Positions 18,337-30,633 of a stretch of 64,000 nt of DNA are shown here, piece after piece. Both the position numbers and the translations under genes were made by a program. Below the pieces are notes generated by a model. The model saw only the letters and a program-made list of their open reading frames with translations, was not told the DNA's origin and ran no database searches. The stretch is from Perlabentimonas gracilis (GTDB lineage: Bacteria > Bacteroidota > Bacteroidia > Bacteroidales > Tenuifilaceae): positions 121,404-185,403 of the forward strand of contig NZ_JAANIG010000003.1 of the NCBI RefSeq assembly GCF_011174675.1. Reading direction: 5' to 3'. How positions within the stretch are numbered: position 1 is the stretch's first letter; every line of letters starts with the position of its first letter.

Positions 18337-19071
18337 ATGAAGTTTTTTTCAATACTCACTCTGCTATTCTGTAGCCTAGGAGCGTTCGCACAAACTAGCC
18401 AAGAGCTTATGCTAAAGGCAAACCTTATGCATGAGCAGGAAGATTATCAGGGAGCAATCAACACCCTAAACCAAGCCATACAGCTCGACCCTGTGAATAA
18501 GCACGCATATATCTTCCGTGGCGACTCTAAGGTGCAAATCGGCGATATTCAGGCCGCAATTGACGATTATAGCAAAGCGCTAGACATCGATCATCGCTTT
18601 GCTATAGCATACTACTACAGGGGTAATGCTAGGATGATGATACAAGACTTTGAGGGAGCCGTGTTGGACTATAACGAGCTGGTAAAAATTGCGCCACAGT
18701 TTGCCATGGCCTACAACAACCGGGGGTTGGCAAAGGGTCACCTTAAGGACTACAAAGGAGCCATATCCGATTTTAACCGTGCCATATCCATAGATGCGAG
18801 GTTTGTGATGGCCTATGTAAACAGGGGAAGAACCCGGGTTGATGTGTACGACCTACAGGGGGCAGTTGTAGACCTTAACCAAGCCATTGTGATTGACCCA
18901 AAAAATTCGGAAGCCTACTACTACCGTGGGCTATCCAAAATTCTTCAAGGGTTGAAGAAGAATGGATGCCTTGACCTAGATAAGGCCCTTGAGCTGGGTA
19001 GAGTTGAGACCCAATTCCTGATTCGCGAATTTTGCAAAGAGAATGCTCCACCCCCAACACGCCGAAGGTGA
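18337..19071 (+). CDS. secreted TPR-repeat protein
   Basis: The 244-aa protein has a signal peptide ending in GAFAQ, then six tetratricopeptide repeats of 34 residues, each with the pattern of A, Y, R and G/A spacing (for example AYYYRGNARMMIQDFEGAVLDYNEL). The repeats fill almost the whole protein. TPRs form a scaffold for protein binding, probably in the periplasm. Its stop codon overlaps the GTG start of the next gene, which encodes a second TPR protein of the same design, so the pair is likely translationally coupled and may be the product of a duplication. Confidence 0.8.
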   Translation: MKFFSILTLLFCSLGAFAQTSQELMLKANLMHEQEDYQGAINTLNQAIQLDPVNKHAYIFRGDSKVQIGDIQAAIDDYSKALDIDHRFAIAYYYRGNARMMIQDFEGAVLDYNELVKIAPQFAMAYNNRGLAKGHLKDYKGAISDFNRAISIDARFVMAYVNRGRTRVDVYDLQGAVVDLNQAIVIDPKNSEAYYYRGLSKILQGLKKNGCLDLDKALELGRVETQFLIREFCKENAPPPTRRR

Positions 19072-19793
19072 AAAGGATAACGTTTTTATTACTTTCGCTA
19101 CTACTAACCACCATAGCCCTTGCTCAGTCGGTAGATCAACTATTTAGCAATGGGCTGGAGAAGCACAACAGCAACAATTTTGCAGGTGCTATTGCAGACT
19201 TTTCGGTAGCCATTTCCCTAAAGCCCGATTTTGCTGTGCTATACTACTGCAGAGGGCAATCCTATGCAGAAATTGAGAATTACCCTAAAGCTATTGCTGA
19301 TTTCACCAGGGCAATAGAAATAAATCCGCTAAACACTAGTGTATACCTTAAGCGAGCCGAGGTGTACTACAAAACCAATAGCAGCCTTCAGGCTGTAAAC
19401 GACCTTACCGAACTGCTAAAGATAGACCCTTTCGATGCCAGAGCCTACCTACTAAGGGGGAAGGCTCGAAGCAAAATGTACGATTTCACTAGGGCCATAG
19501 CCGATTTCAACAGGGTACTAGAACTCGATAGGTCACAACGAAAAGCATTGCTGTATAGAGGGTTGGCCAAGCTAGAACAATCCGATTTTGGAGGAGCAAT
19601 TCTTGATATGGAGACCCTACTTGAAGAGGAACCTAACAATTCCGAACTCCATTACTACCTGGGCATTGCCAATATACGATCGGGAAAAATAAATCAGGGA
19701 TGCTATCACCTAACGGCTGCTCGAAATCTTGGCGATCCCAGAGCCAACTTAATGATTCGCGATCGGTGTGCCTTTTACGAGAGCGAAGATTAA
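19068..19793 (+). CDS. secreted TPR-repeat protein, coupled to the one upstream
   Basis: The start is taken as the GTG at 19068-19070, which overlaps the TGA of the upstream gene (GTGA) and gives a signal peptide VKRITFLLLSLLLTTIALAQ; the alternative TTG at 19032 puts twelve unlikely residues in front of it. The 241-aa protein then has about six TPRs (for example PDFAVLYYCRGQSYAEIENY). A conserved ending, GCYHLTAARNLGDPRANLMIRDRC, resembles the ending of the upstream protein (GCLDLDKALELGRVETQF). The partner is unknown. Confidence 0.8.
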   Translation: MKRITFLLLSLLLTTIALAQSVDQLFSNGLEKHNSNNFAGAIADFSVAISLKPDFAVLYYCRGQSYAEIENYPKAIADFTRAIEINPLNTSVYLKRAEVYYKTNSSLQAVNDLTELLKIDPFDARAYLLRGKARSKMYDFTRAIADFNRVLELDRSQRKALLYRGLAKLEQSDFGGAILDMETLLEEEPNNSELHYYLGIANIRSGKINQGCYHLTAARNLGDPRANLMIRDRCAFYESED

Positions 19794-19811
19794 GTAACTA
19801 AAGCACAAAAG

Positions 19812-20126
19812 CTACGCCTGTCCCCCACCAAAGTTCATTGGGAACGGAGGAATTCCAGAGTTTGTCTCGCCCACCTTAATTGGGCCATGGTTACTCTCAA
19901 ACTTGGTTACATTATCCTTTAGAGCCATAAGCAAACGCTTAGCATGGTCTGGGGTAAGTATCACACGGGTTTGCACCTTAGCCTTGGGTAGGCCAGGCAT
20001 TACCCTAACAAAATCGAGGATAAACTCCGAAGCAGAATGGGTGATTATGGCCAAGTTGGCGTAGTTACCTTGAGCCACCTCTTCGGAGAGCTCGATATTG
20101 AGCGGGTTGTTCTTCTTCTCTGTCAT
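19812..20126 (-). CDS. DUF3467 protein
   Basis: The 104-aa soluble protein starts at MTEKKNNPLNIELSEEVAQG; a longer reading from 20177 adds 17 residues and is not supported. It matches the DUF3467 family through the segments YANLAIITHSASEFILDFV and ILTPDHAKRLLMALKDNVTKFE. The family is small, widespread in Bacteroidota and of unknown function. It lies downstream of rpoC but beyond the rpoC terminator at 20163-20192, so it is probably separately expressed; no clear promoter was found. Confidence 0.8.
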   Translation of the reverse strand: MTEKKNNPLNIELSEEVAQGNYANLAIITHSASEFILDFVRVMPGLPKAKVQTRVILTPDHAKRLLMALKDNVTKFESNHGPIKVGETNSGIPPFPMNFGGGQA

Positions 20127-20162
20127 AACGTTTTCAATTAGGTTAATGGAGGGTAAAGATAA

Positions 20163-20192
20163 AAAAAGCGAGGGCAATAACCCTCGCTTTTT
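20163..20192 (-). terminator. terminator of the rpoBC operon
   Basis: AAAGCGAGGG pairs with CCCTCGCTTT around CAATAA, with T-rich sequence after the hairpin on the minus strand. It lies 24 bp after the rpoC stop codon and is strong on the minus strand. Confidence 0.85.
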
Positions 20193-20215
20193 AAAATTAT
20201 GTGGAAAAGTTCCAA

Positions 20216-23200
20216 CTACTCATCCAGTTCGGTTACCACAGGATTTCCCTGCTGAATCATCTCCTGCTCCTCGTTGGTGTAAACCACAAGGTTATTAAAA
20301 TCGCGCAGACCTGTTCCGGCAGGAATTAGGTGACCACAGATCACATTTTCCTTCAACCCTTGGAGAGTATCAACCTTTCCGTGGATTGCTGCTTCGTTAA
20401 GCACCTTAGTGGTTTCCTGGAACGAAGCTGCCGACATGAAGCTGCTGGTTTGAAGCGCAGCGCGGGTGATACCCTGAAGAACCTGGTTTGATGTTGCGGG
20501 AACCGCATCGCGAGCTGTGATCAGCTTCATATCCTTACGCTTAAGGATAGAGTTCTCATCGCGGAGCTTGCGTGCTGTCACAATCTGGCCTGGGCGAAGC
20601 GCCGAATCGCCAGCATCAACAACAACCTTCTTATCGTAAATCCAATCGTTCTCCTCCATGAACTCCCACTTATCTACAATCTGCTTCTCAAGGAAACGAG
20701 TATCTCCTGGATCGTCAATGTCAACCTTACGCATCATCTGCCTAACGATAACCTCAAAGTGCTTATCGTTAATCTTCACACCCTGCATACGGTAAACCTC
20801 CTGAACCTCGTTCACAATGTACTCTTGAACTTTGGTTGGACCTTTAATTGCAAGTATGTCAGATGGTGTGATTGCTCCGTCAGACAATGGAATGCCAGCG
20901 CGTACGTAATCGTTCTCCTGAACAAGAATTTGCTTTGATAGGGGAACAAGGTACTTCTTAACCTCTCCGGTTTTCGAAGTAATCATAATCTCTCTATTTC
21001 CACGCTTTACCTTACCAAACGATACCTCACCGTCGATTTCAGACACCACAGCGGGGTTCGATGGGTTACGCGCCTCAAACAGCTCAGTTACCCTTGGAAG
21101 ACCACCCGTGATATCACCAGACTTACCTACAGCGCGTGGAATTTTCACAAGGATGTCACCAGCCTTAACCGCTTTACCCTCGTCAACCATAATGTGAGAG
21201 GTTACGGGTAGGTTATATGACTTGAGTACATCCTTACCTTTCATGATTTTAATGGCAGGGTTCTTTGTACGGTCGCGCGACTCAACAATTACCTTCTCAC
21301 GGTATCCTGTTTGCTCATCGGACTCCTCCCTAAAGGTAACGTCTTTGATAACTGCATCGAAGGCCACTGAACCATCCATCTCTGAGATGATTACGGCGTT
21401 CCATGGGTCCCAGTCGCAGAGTTCTTGACCCTTGGTGATATCGTCGCCATCGTTAACATACAGCTTCGAACCATAGGGTACGTTATGGGTAGATAGCGTA
21501 ATTCCTGTGTTCTTATCAACAATACGCATTTCGGCCAAGCGACCAATAACCACTTGGTGCGCAACCCCAAACTCGTCCTCCTTGGTGATACTCTTGAGTT
21601 CCTCAATCTCTACGCGGCCATCAAATTTCGAGATGATTTTTGAATCGGCAATGATGTTGGATGCGGTACCCCCAACGTGGAATGTACGAAGTGTAAGCTG
21701 TGTACCTGGCTCACCAATTGACTGTGCTGCAATAACACCAACAGCTTCGCCCTTCTGAACCATTCGCCCAGTGGCAAGGTTACGACCGTAGCATTTTGCA
21801 CAAACACCCTTGCGTGATTCACAGGTTAGTACTGAACGAATTTCGACCTGTTCAATGGGCGACTCAGCGATTTGAGTAGCAATCTCTTCGGTTAACTCCT
21901 CTCCAGCTGATATAATGAGTTCACCCGTAAGCGGATGGTAAACATCATGAACAGTGGTTCTACCTAGTATTCTTTCGTATAGCGTTTCAACAACCTCCTC
22001 GTTTTTCTTAATGGCAGTTGCCACAAGGCCACGAAGGGTGCCACAGTCTTCTTCAGTAATTATTACATCTTGCGAAACGTCAACCAAACGACGGGTAAGG
22101 TAACCCGCATCGGCTGTCTTAAGCGCCGTATCGGCAAGACCCTTACGCGCACCGTGAGTTGAGATAAAGTACTCGAGTACCGATAGGCCCTCCTTAAAGT
22201 TTGCCAAGATGGGGTTCTCAATAATCTCGCTACCAGTTGATCCTGACTTTTGTGGTTTTGCCATTAGACCCCTCATGCCGCAAAGCTGACGAATCTGCTC
22301 CTTCGAACCCCTCGCACCAGAGTCAAGCATCATATATACAGAGTTGAACCCTTGGTTATCCTCAGCCAGCTGTTTAAGCAGCGTTAAGGTTAGCTTGGCA
22401 TTGGTATGTGTCCAAATATCAATAATTGCGTTGTAACGCTCGTTGTTGGTTATAAGACCCATATTGTAGTTAGCCATAACCTCATCAACCTGGGCGTACC
22501 CCTCATTCACAAAAGTAACTTTCTCTTCGGGCACAGTTACATCACTAAGGTTGAATGATAAACCTCCCTTAAATGCGAAGGAGTACCCCATATCTTTAAT
22601 GTCATCGAGGAACTGCGATGTACGCGCAATGCCAACAATTTTCAACACTCTACCAATGATATCCCTAAGCGATTTCTTAGTCAACAATTCGTTAACATAA
22701 CCTGCCTCACGGGGAACAAACTGATTGAAAATTATACGACCAACGGTGGTTTCAATCATTTCGGAGGTAGTTGAACCGTCCTCGCTTACTTTCTGTATCT
22801 TAAGTTGTACATTAGCATGCAAGTCGGCAACGCGCTCATTGTAAGCAATAATTGCTTCTTCGGGAGAATAAAACCTTAATCCTTCGCCTTTTGCACCAGG
22901 GCGAGGCTTGGAGATGTAGTATAGCCCTAACACCATATCCTGCGAGGGAACTGTAATAGGGGCTCCGTTAGCAGGGTTTAGAATGTTGTGCGCTCCTAAC
23001 ATCAGTATTTGAGCCTCAAGAATGGCCTCATTACCCAACGGAAGGTGAACAGCCATCTGGTCACCATCAAAGTCTGCGTTAAACGCTGTACATGAAAGTG
23101 GGTGTAGCTGAATTGCTTTACCCTCAATAAGCTTTGGCTGGAAGGCTTGAATACCTAGCCTGTGAAGCGTAGGGGCACGGTTAAGAAGCACTGGATGCCC

Positions 23201-24481
23201 CTTAAGTACATTCTCCAGAATATCCCATATTACAGGATCCTTACGATCGACAATCTTCTTGGCCGATTTTACGGTCTTAACAATTCCCCTCTCAATAAGC
23301 TTGCGAATGATGAATGGCTTGTAAAGTTCTGCTGCCATATCCTTTGGCAAACCGCACTCATGCATCTTTAGCTCAGGGCCAACCACAATAACCGAACGAG
23401 CAGAGTAATCGACACGTTTACCCAATAGGTTCTGACGGAATCGACCCTGCTTACCCTTTAGACTATCGCTTAGCGATTTAAGAGGCCTATTGGCATCGGT
23501 TTTTACGGCATTGCTCTTTCTTGAGTTATCAAACAAAGAGTCAACTGATTCCTGAAGCATACGCTTCTCGTTACGAAGAATTACCTCGGGAGCTTTAATC
23601 TCGATTAGCCTCTTGAGGCGGTTATTGCGAATGATTACCCTACGGTACAAATCGTTAAGATCCGAGGTTGCAAATCGGCCACCATCCAAAGGAACCAACG
23701 GACGAAGTTCGGGTGGAATCACTGGAACAACCCTTAAGATCATCCACTCGGGCTTATTAATATGAGCCGACTCACGGAATGCCTCAACTACCTGTAGGCG
23801 TTTTAGCGCCTCATTCTTTCGCTGTTGCGACGTTTCAGTGTTGGCCTTATGGCGTAGATCGTAGCTTAGCTCATCGAGCTGTAGGCGAGACAGAAGCATG
23901 AAAATTGCTTCGGCCCCCATTGCTGCAATGAATTTATTGGGATCATCATCATCAAGATGCTGATTATCTTTTGGTAGAGTTTCAAGAATGTCAAGGTATT
24001 CCTCCTCGGTAAGGAAATCCATATAGCTAACATTCTCGGCTATACCCGCATTAATTACCACATATCTTTCGTAGTAAATAATCGTGTCGAGTTTTTTGGT
24101 AGGCAAGCCCAAAAGGTATCCAATTTTATTTGGTAACGACTTAAAGTACCAAATGTGGGCCACAGGAACTACAAGGTTGATGTGTCCCATGCGCTCGCGA
24201 CGAACCTTCTTCTCAGTTACTTCAACACCACACCTATCGCAAACAATACCCTTATAACGGATACGCTTATACTTGCCACAATGACATTCGTAATCCTTTA
24301 CCGGCCCAAAAATCCTCTCGCAGAATAATCCATCGCGTTCGGGCTTGTAGGTTCTATAGTTGATAGTCTCGGGTTTAAGCACCTCACCGCTTGAGCGCTC
24401 TAGCACCTCTTCTGGAGACGATAGGCTTATGGTAATCTTTGTGAAGTCGCTTTTTGCCTTATTTTCCCTTCTGAACGACAT
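20216..24481 (-). CDS. rpoC: RNA polymerase beta' subunit
   Basis: This 1421-aa protein is the largest subunit of RNA polymerase and forms the active site with the beta subunit. Visible landmarks are the N-terminal zinc site (Cys66, Cys68, Cys81, Cys84), the catalytic Mg-binding motif NADFDGD near residue 470, the trigger-loop region and a second zinc site ([13 protein letters not shown]) near residue 890. It is collinear with the family without gaps. It follows rpoB by 77 bp and ends the ribosomal/RNA-polymerase operon at a strong terminator. Confidence 0.98.
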   Translation of the reverse strand: MSFRRENKAKSDFTKITISLSSPEEVLERSSGEVLKPETINYRTYKPERDGLFCERIFGPVKDYECHCGKYKRIRYKGIVCDRCGVEVTEKKVRRERMGHINLVVPVAHIWYFKSLPNKIGYLLGLPTKKLDTIIYYERYVVINAGIAENVSYMDFLTEEEYLDILETLPKDNQHLDDDDPNKFIAAMGAEAIFMLLSRLQLDELSYDLRHKANTETSQQRKNEALKRLQVVEAFRESAHINKPEWMILRVVPVIPPELRPLVPLDGGRFATSDLNDLYRRVIIRNNRLKRLIEIKAPEVILRNEKRMLQESVDSLFDNSRKSNAVKTDANRPLKSLSDSLKGKQGRFRQNLLGKRVDYSARSVIVVGPELKMHECGLPKDMAAELYKPFIIRKLIERGIVKTVKSAKKIVDRKDPVIWDILENVLKGHPVLLNRAPTLHRLGIQAFQPKLIEGKAIQLHPLSCTAFNADFDGDQMAVHLPLGNEAILEAQILMLGAHNILNPANGAPITVPSQDMVLGLYYISKPRPGAKGEGLRFYSPEEAIIAYNERVADLHANVQLKIQKVSEDGSTTSEMIETTVGRIIFNQFVPREAGYVNELLTKKSLRDIIGRVLKIVGIARTSQFLDDIKDMGYSFAFKGGLSFNLSDVTVPEEKVTFVNEGYAQVDEVMANYNMGLITNNERYNAIIDIWTHTNAKLTLTLLKQLAEDNQGFNSVYMMLDSGARGSKEQIRQLCGMRGLMAKPQKSGSTGSEIIENPILANFKEGLSVLEYFISTHGARKGLADTALKTADAGYLTRRLVDVSQDVIITEEDCGTLRGLVATAIKKNEEVVETLYERILGRTTVHDVYHPLTGELIISAGEELTEEIATQIAESPIEQVEIRSVLTCESRKGVCAKCYGRNLATGRMVQKGEAVGVIAAQSIGEPGTQLTLRTFHVGGTASNIIADSKIISKFDGRVEIEELKSITKEDEFGVAHQVVIGRLAEMRIVDKNTGITLSTHNVPYGSKLYVNDGDDITKGQELCDWDPWNAVIISEMDGSVAFDAVIKDVTFREESDEQTGYREKVIVESRDRTKNPAIKIMKGKDVLKSYNLPVTSHIMVDEGKAVKAGDILVKIPRAVGKSGDITGGLPRVTELFEARNPSNPAVVSEIDGEVSFGKVKRGNREIMITSKTGEVKKYLVPLSKQILVQENDYVRAGIPLSDGAITPSDILAIKGPTKVQEYIVNEVQEVYRMQGVKINDKHFEVIVRQMMRKVDIDDPGDTRFLEKQIVDKWEFMEENDWIYDKKVVVDAGDSALRPGQIVTARKLRDENSILKRKDMKLITARDAVPATSNQVLQGITRAALQTSSFMSAASFQETTKVLNEAAIHGKVDTLQGLKENVICGHLIPAGTGLRDFNNLVVYTNEEQEMIQQGNPVVTELDE

Positions 24482-24558
24482 ATTGTAATATGTTAAGTTG
24501 TTAAGTCTTGCATAAGGTACAGCTCAGGGCTATACGTATCTCTCGAAGTGGCTCTCGA

Positions 24559-27500
24559 TTAATCGAGCGCCACGTTAAGGCCTAAGCCGCGTAATTCATG
24601 CAGCAACACGTTGAGTGATTCTGGAATGCCAGGCTGTGGCATGGACTCACCCTTAACGATTGATTCGTATGCCTTGGCTCTACCCACCACATCATCCGAT
24701 TTGATGGTAAGAATTTCCTGAAGGATGTGTGATGCCCCGAAGGCCTCGAGCGCCCAAACCTCCATCTCACCAAAACGCTGACCACCAAACTGTGCTTTAC
24801 CTCCAAGTGGTTGCTGTGTGATGAGCGAATATGGACCAATGGAACGAGCGTGCATCTTATCATCAATCATATGCCCTAGCTTAAGCATATAGATTATACC
24901 TACTGTTGCTGGCTGGTCGAAACGCTCACCAGTTCCACCATCGTATAGGTAGGTTTTCCCATAACGTGGTACTCCAGCTTTGTCGGTAATCTCATTTATT
25001 TCATCCAACTTCGCTCCATCGAAGATTGGCGTTGCAAACTTGAGCCCAAGCTTTTCGCCAGCCCAACCAAGAACTGTTTCGTAGATCTGTCCGAGGTTCA
25101 TACGCGAAGGTACACCCAAGGGGTTAAGCACAATGTCAACCGGTGTTCCATCGTCGAGGAAGGGCATATCCTCATCACGAACTATTTTTGCAACAATACC
25201 CTTGTTACCGTGCCTACCGGCCATTTTATCGCCCACTTTAATTTTACGCTTCTTGGCGATGTAAACTTTGGCCAACTGAACAATTCCTGCTGGCATTTCG
25301 TCGCCAATGGTAACGTTAAACTTCTTGCGCTTATGATCGGCATCAAACTCCTTGTACTTAAGAATGAAGTTGTGTACAACTTGCTTAATCAGCTCATTCT
25401 TATGCTTATCTGTAGTCCACTTGGCTGCGTTAACATTTAAGTAATCGATCTCGGTAAGCATCTTTTGGGTAAACTTAACGCCTCTAGGGATAAGCTCTTG
25501 TCCAAATAAATCGACAACGCCCTGCGATGTTTTCCCGTTCACAAGGTGGAAAACCTTGTCAATCAGCTTCTCCTTTAGGTTTATTACATTGTAGTTAAAC
25601 TCCTCATCAATTTTGGCTACCAAGTTCTTTTCACTGTTCTTGCCTTTCTTATTATCCTTCACCGAGCGAGTAAAAAGTTTCTTTTCAATCACAACTCCGT
25701 ACAGAGAGGGAGGTGCTTTCATTGAAGCATCCTTCACATCGCCTGCCTTGTCGCCAAAAATTGCGCGTAGCAGTTTCTCTTCGGGAGTTGGATCGGACTC
25801 ACCCTTAGGGGTAATCTTACCAATAAGGATATCGCCAGGCACAACGTTTGCACCAATGCGGATCATTCCGTTCTCATCAAGATCTTTGGTAGCCTCTTCG
25901 CTCACGTTGGGGATATCGGATGTAAGTTCCTCAACACCCCTTTTGGTGTCGCGTACCTCAAGAACGTATTCATCAACATGAACCGATGTGAAAATATCCT
26001 CACGAACCAAACGCTCGCTGATCACAATGGCATCCTCAAAGTTATAACCTTTCCAAGGCATAAACGCCACCTTGAGGTTACGCCCAAGAGCAAGCTCTCC
26101 ATCGCGCGTTGAATATCCCTCGGTAAGAATTTGACCTTTCTTAACCTCTTGCCCCTTAACAACCATTGGACGTAGGGTAACGCAAGTATTCTGATTGGTC
26201 TTCTTGTATTTTGGTAGTTTGTAACGCTTAATCTCAGGATCGAAGCTTACAAAACGTTGCTCTTCTGACTGCAGATATTTCACCACAATCTCATCGGAGT
26301 CAACGTATTCAATAATTCCATCCTCTTCGGCAACTATTTGCACACGGCTATCGCGTACAACCACCTCCTCAAGTCCGGTGCCTACGATAGGGGCTTCGGG
26401 GTTGATAAGGGGTACTGCCTGGCGCATCATATTCGAGCCCATGAGGGCACGGTTGGCGTCGTCATTCTCAAGGAATGGAATAAGCGAGGCAGCAATTGAT
26501 GCGATCTGGTTTGGTGCCACATCCATCATATCAACCTTCTCACGCTCCACCAATGGGAAGTCTGACTCAAGCCTCGACTTCACCTTTGCATTTGCAAACG
26601 ATCCATCCTCGGTTAGCGGAGCATTGGCCTGCCCAATGATTTTATACTCTTCTTCTTCAGCGCTCAGATAAACAACCCCCTCGTTGGTAAGATCAACCTT
26701 GCTATTTTCAACCTTACGGTAAGGAGTTTCAATAAATCCTAGCTCATTGATTCGAGCGTACACGCAAAGCGACGAGATAAGACCAATGTTTGGCCCCTCG
26801 GGAGTTTCAATGGGACATAACCTTCCGTAATGCGTGTAGTGTACGTCACGTACCTCAAAACCTGCACGCTCACGCGACAGACCACCTGGCCCCAGCGCAG
26901 AGAGACGACGCTTGTGGGTCATCTCAGCCAGCGGGTTGGTTTGATCCATAAACTGCGATAGCTGGTTGGTTCCGAAGAAGGAGTTGATTACCGAGGATAA
27001 CGTTTTGGCATTAATCAGGTCAATGGGTGTAAACACCTCATTGTCGCGCACGTTCATACGCTCACGAATGGTGCGAGCCATACGGGCTAGTCCAACGCTA
27101 AACTGATTGCCAAGTTGTTCTCCAACGGTTCTAACACGTCTGTTGCTTAGGTGGTCAATATCATCCACATCGGCCTTTGAGTTGATAAGCTCGATGAGGT
27201 ACTTAATAATTTCGATGATATCTTCCTTCGTAAGCACCTTAACATCTATGTCGGTGCTAAGGTTTAACTTTTTGTTTATCCTGTAACGACCAACCTCACC
27301 TAAATCGTAACGCTTATCGGAGAAGAAAAGCTTATCGATCACGTCACGGGCAGTAGCCTCGTCAGGTGGTTCAGAGTTACGTAGCTGCCTATAGATATGA
27401 ACAACGGCTTCTTTCTCTGAGTTACAGGGGTCTTTATGTAGTGTATTGTAGATGATGGCGTAATCGGAGATGTTGTGATCGTCCTTATGCAGGAGGATCG

Positions 27501-28374
27501 TTTTAGCTCCAGAGTCCACAATCTCATCAATATGCTCATTCTCAATAACAGTCTCACGGTCGAGAATAATCTCGTTACGCTCAATGGATACTACCTCACC
27601 TGTATCCTCGTCAACAAAATCTTCGACCCATGATTTTAAAACGCGTGCGGCCAACTTGCGGCCAACAAACTTTTTGAGGTTTGCCTTTGACACCTTGATC
27701 TCATCGGCAAGACCGAAAATCTCAAGGATATCCTTATCGCCTTCGAAACCAATGGCCCTTAGCAGGGTTGTTACGGGCAATTTCTTTTTCCTGTCGATGT
27801 ATGCGTACATGACATTGTTAATGTCGGTAGCAAACTCAATCCAAGAACCTTTGAAAGGAATAATCCTTGCCGAGTAAAGTTTGGTACCGTTGGCATGAAC
27901 GCTTTGACCGAAGAATACGCCGGGTGAACGGTGTAGTTGCGATACCACAACACGCTCGGCACCATTTATCACAAAGGTTCCGCGAGGGGTCATATACGGG
28001 ATAGTCCCCAGGTAAACGTCCTGCACCACCGTATCAAAATCTTCGTGCTCGGGGTCGGTGCAGTAGAGCTTTAACTTGGCCTTAAGCGGCACATTAAAGG
28101 TTAACCCGCGCTCGATAGTTTCATCGATAGAGTACCGAGGAGGGTCGACGTAATAATCGATAAACTCGAGAACAAAGTTGTTCCGAGTATCGGTAATGGG
28201 AAAATTTTCGGCGAATACTTTATACAGCCCCTCCTTCTTTCGCTCCTCGACAGAGGAACCAAACTTGAAGAATTCACCAAATGATTTCAATTGAATATCA
28301 AGAAAATCAGGGTAACTAAACTGATTTTTCGTCTTAGCGAACGATATTCTTTTATTTACTGTTTCTGAGGACAT
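24559..28374 (-). CDS. rpoB: RNA polymerase beta subunit
   Basis: This 1271-aa beta subunit is full length. The rifampicin-binding region reads [20 protein letters not shown] then LSALGPGGL, which carries the wild-type residues at the positions that mutate to resistance in E. coli. The C-terminal stretch ([19 protein letters not shown]) is the interface with beta'. The gene lies between rplL and rpoC. A hairpin in the 100-bp gap upstream (28419-28443) is a candidate attenuator or processing site that would set its level relative to rplL. Confidence 0.98.
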   Translation of the reverse strand: MSSETVNKRISFAKTKNQFSYPDFLDIQLKSFGEFFKFGSSVEERKKEGLYKVFAENFPITDTRNNFVLEFIDYYVDPPRYSIDETIERGLTFNVPLKAKLKLYCTDPEHEDFDTVVQDVYLGTIPYMTPRGTFVINGAERVVVSQLHRSPGVFFGQSVHANGTKLYSARIIPFKGSWIEFATDINNVMYAYIDRKKKLPVTTLLRAIGFEGDKDILEIFGLADEIKVSKANLKKFVGRKLAARVLKSWVEDFVDEDTGEVVSIERNEIILDRETVIENEHIDEIVDSGAKTILLHKDDHNISDYAIIYNTLHKDPCNSEKEAVVHIYRQLRNSEPPDEATARDVIDKLFFSDKRYDLGEVGRYRINKKLNLSTDIDVKVLTKEDIIEIIKYLIELINSKADVDDIDHLSNRRVRTVGEQLGNQFSVGLARMARTIRERMNVRDNEVFTPIDLINAKTLSSVINSFFGTNQLSQFMDQTNPLAEMTHKRRLSALGPGGLSRERAGFEVRDVHYTHYGRLCPIETPEGPNIGLISSLCVYARINELGFIETPYRKVENSKVDLTNEGVVYLSAEEEEYKIIGQANAPLTEDGSFANAKVKSRLESDFPLVEREKVDMMDVAPNQIASIAASLIPFLENDDANRALMGSNMMRQAVPLINPEAPIVGTGLEEVVVRDSRVQIVAEEDGIIEYVDSDEIVVKYLQSEEQRFVSFDPEIKRYKLPKYKKTNQNTCVTLRPMVVKGQEVKKGQILTEGYSTRDGELALGRNLKVAFMPWKGYNFEDAIVISERLVREDIFTSVHVDEYVLEVRDTKRGVEELTSDIPNVSEEATKDLDENGMIRIGANVVPGDILIGKITPKGESDPTPEEKLLRAIFGDKAGDVKDASMKAPPSLYGVVIEKKLFTRSVKDNKKGKNSEKNLVAKIDEEFNYNVINLKEKLIDKVFHLVNGKTSQGVVDLFGQELIPRGVKFTQKMLTEIDYLNVNAAKWTTDKHKNELIKQVVHNFILKYKEFDADHKRKKFNVTIGDEMPAGIVQLAKVYIAKKRKIKVGDKMAGRHGNKGIVAKIVRDEDMPFLDDGTPVDIVLNPLGVPSRMNLGQIYETVLGWAGEKLGLKFATPIFDGAKLDEINEITDKAGVPRYGKTYLYDGGTGERFDQPATVGIIYMLKLGHMIDDKMHARSIGPYSLITQQPLGGKAQFGGQRFGEMEVWALEAFGASHILQEILTIKSDDVVGRAKAYESIVKGESMPQPGIPESLNVLLHELRGLGLNVALD

Positions 28375-28418
28375 TGCGATAGGATTTGTTGAACCATTAA
28401 TTTAAACAATAAAAAGGC

Positions 28419-28443
28419 TTAGAGTCTAACAGATAGACTCTAA
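28419..28443 (-). promoter_or_regulatory. rplL-rpoB intergenic hairpin, possible attenuator
   Basis: A 10-bp perfect hairpin (TTAGAGTCTA / TAGACTCTAA, 5-nt loop) lies between rplL and rpoB and is followed on the minus strand by GCC and five T residues. Its position matches the partial terminator/RNase III site known between rplL and rpoB in E. coli. Confidence 0.5.
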
Positions 28444-28474
28444 ACCCTTAATACCTAATGCTATCAGGTTTTTC

Positions 28475-28852
28475 TTATTTAAGTTCAACTTCTGCTCCTG
28501 CCTCTTCGAGTTGTGATTTAAGCGATTCGGCCTCTTCCTTCGAAGCGCCTTCTTTAACTGCTTTAGGAGCAGCGTCAACTAGTTCTTTGGCTTCTTTCAG
28601 ACCAAGTCCAGTAAGTTCTTTCACTAGCTTCACTACCTGAAGTTTAGCACCACCAGCTGACTTAAGAACTACGTCAAAGGTGTTTTTCTCTTCAGCAGCA
28701 GCACCTTCGCCACCAGCGGCGGGGCCAGCAACAGCCACTGCAGCAGCAGCAGGCTCAATACCATACTCGTCCTTAAGGATCTGAGCAAGTTCGTTTACTT
28801 CTTTTACAGTAAGATTAACTAGTTCTTCTGCAAACTTTTTAAGATCTGCCAT
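28475..28852 (-). CDS. rplL: ribosomal protein bL12 (L7/L12)
   Basis: The 125-aa stalk protein starts at [11 protein letters not shown]; the longer reading from 28882 adds ten residues of leader. It has the N-terminal dimerisation helix, an Ala/Gly-rich hinge ([21 protein letters not shown]) and the conserved C-terminal domain that recruits translation factors ([12 protein letters not shown]). It follows rplJ by 42 bp, the usual order. Confidence 0.97.
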   Translation of the reverse strand: MADLKKFAEELVNLTVKEVNELAQILKDEYGIEPAAAAVAVAGPAAGGEGAAAEEKNTFDVVLKSAGGAKLQVVKLVKELTGLGLKEAKELVDAAPKAVKEGASKEEAESLKSQLEEAGAEVELK

Positions 28853-28894
28853 TTTTCCTAACGGTTTATTAATTAATTCCAAACAAAATAATAA

Positions 28895-29422
28895 TTATCC
28901 TTCACGCTCACCGAGGGTTTTAACCACTCCGGCGATAGTATTTGGCGCTGATTGTAGCTGAGAAACGACTTTCTTAGCAGGCGACTGCAGCAGGGCAATA
29001 ACGTCGGCAATAAGCTCGTTTTTGCTCTTAAGGCTAACAAGAGCCTCAAGCTGGTTCTCACCAATGTAAAATGATTCCTCAACGAAAGCAGCTTTAAGTA
29101 CTGGTTTTTCGTGTGTTTTACGAAATTCCTTGATAAGCTTTGCGGGTACATTACCCACCTCAGTAAACATTATTGAGGTAGAGCCCTTAAGCGTATCAAA
29201 CAGGGGCGAAAAATCAGCCTTCTCTCCACACTTCTCGAGTGCTTTTTGTAGAAGGGTATTTTTCACTACCACAAGTTTTATCTGCTTCTCAAAACACTTA
29301 CGACGCAATGTGCTGGTATCAGCAGCGTTGAGTGTAGATGTATCAGCCAGATAAAAGTGGGGATACTGATTGATTTGCTCAGCAAGCGTATCAATGATTA
29401 CATTCTTATCTTCCCTTCTCAT
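28895..29422 (-). CDS. rplJ: ribosomal protein uL10
   Basis: The 175-aa protein has the uL10 N-terminal rRNA-binding domain (MRREDKNVIIDTLAEQIN...) and a C-terminal helix that binds bL12 dimers. It forms the base of the ribosomal stalk. It follows rplA by 27 bp and precedes rplL. In other bacteria the L10-L12 complex represses its own mRNA; I did not identify the leader structure here. Confidence 0.97.
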   Translation of the reverse strand: MRREDKNVIIDTLAEQINQYPHFYLADTSTLNAADTSTLRRKCFEKQIKLVVVKNTLLQKALEKCGEKADFSPLFDTLKGSTSIMFTEVGNVPAKLIKEFRKTHEKPVLKAAFVEESFYIGENQLEALVSLKSKNELIADVIALLQSPAKKVVSQLQSAPNTIAGVVKTLGEREG

Positions 29423-29449
29423 GATAAATGGGTCTCTATTGCGTTATTA

Positions 29450-30148
29450 CTACTTTTCCGCGATTGATTTGGTATCAATCTGCAAACCAGGGCTCATAGT
29501 GCTTGAAAGGTAAATACTCTTGATGTAAGTACCTTTGGCTGCGCTAGGCTTGAGCTTGTTAATAGTTTGAATAAACTCCTGGGCATTTTCTACCAATTTC
29601 TCGGGATCGAATGAAACCTTACCGATGGAAGTGTGAACGATACCAAATTTATCAACTTTAAAGTCGATTTTACCAGCCTTAACCTCATTCACGGCCTTGT
29701 CCACATCCATGGTCACGGTTCCGCTTTTGGGGTTTGGCATTAGTCCACGTGGGCCTAGAATACGACCGAGGGCACCAATCTTTGGCATAACGGTTGGCAT
29801 AGTGATGATTACATCAATATCTGTCCAACCTCCCTTAATTTTATCGATATATTCATCTAAGCCTACGTAGTCGGCACCTGCGGCTTTAGCAGCCTCCTCC
29901 TTATCGGGAGTACACAGTACTAATACGCGAACAGCTTTTCCAGTTCCATGAGGTAGGGTTACTACACCACGCACCATTTGGTTGGCCTTTCGGGGGTCAA
30001 CACCAAGGCGAATGTCGATATCCACTGAGGCATCGAACTTAGTGTAGGTAATCTCCTTCAATAAACTGGCTGCCTCCGATAGTTTGTACTGCTTATCGGG
30101 TTCAATCTTCGACAACGCAAGTTTTTGGTTCTTGGTCAATTTTGTCAT
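29450..30148 (-). CDS. rplA: ribosomal protein uL1
   Basis: The 232-aa protein shows the two-domain uL1 fold, including [22 protein letters not shown], the family signature. It binds 23S rRNA at the L1 stalk and can repress the rplK-rplA mRNA. It follows rplK by 21 bp. Confidence 0.97.
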   Translation of the reverse strand: MTKLTKNQKLALSKIEPDKQYKLSEAASLLKEITYTKFDASVDIDIRLGVDPRKANQMVRGVVTLPHGTGKAVRVLVLCTPDKEEAAKAAGADYVGLDEYIDKIKGGWTDIDVIITMPTVMPKIGALGRILGPRGLMPNPKSGTVTMDVDKAVNEVKAGKIDFKVDKFGIVHTSIGKVSFDPEKLVENAQEFIQTINKLKPSAAKGTYIKSIYLSSTMSPGLQIDTKSIAEK

Positions 30149-30169
30149 CTCGCTAAAAGAGGTTAAATG

Positions 30170-30610
30170 TTACTTACCTGGAAATTCTCCTGTAACGGTA
30201 ATACCCATACTGCGGGCAGTACCAGCTACCATACTCATAGCCGATTCCAAGGTAAAACAGTTCAGGTCGGGCATTTTATCCTGGGCAATTTCCCGTACTT
30301 GATCCCATGAAACCGAAGCAACTTTCTTTCGGTTTGGCTCAGGTGAACCGCTTTTCAGTTTAGAAACCTCCAGCAGCTGAACCGCCACGGGTGGTGTCTT
30401 AACGATAAAATCGAATGATTTATCAGAATAAACGGTGATGATAACGGGGAGTACTTTCCCTGCCTGACTCTGGGTTCTGCTGTTGAATTGCTTGCAGAAC
30501 TCCATAATGTTAACCCCCTTCGAGCCGAGTGCGGGACCAACGGGTGGCGATGGATTTGCGGCGCCTCCCTTAATCTGTAACTTGATTAATCCGGCAACTT
30601 CTTTAGCCAT
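30170..30610 (-). CDS. rplK: ribosomal protein uL11
   Basis: The 146-aa protein starts [29 protein letters not shown], the conserved uL11 N-terminus. It binds the GTPase-associated 23S rRNA segment together with uL10 and the thiostrepton site. It lies 23 bp after nusG. Confidence 0.97.
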   Translation of the reverse strand: MAKEVAGLIKLQIKGGAANPSPPVGPALGSKGVNIMEFCKQFNSRTQSQAGKVLPVIITVYSDKSFDFIVKTPPVAVQLLEVSKLKSGSPEPNRKKVASVSWDQVREIAQDKMPDLNCFTLESAMSMVAGTARSMGITVTGEFPGK

Positions 30611-30633
30611 AATGCTTTAGCTCTTAACAGTTA

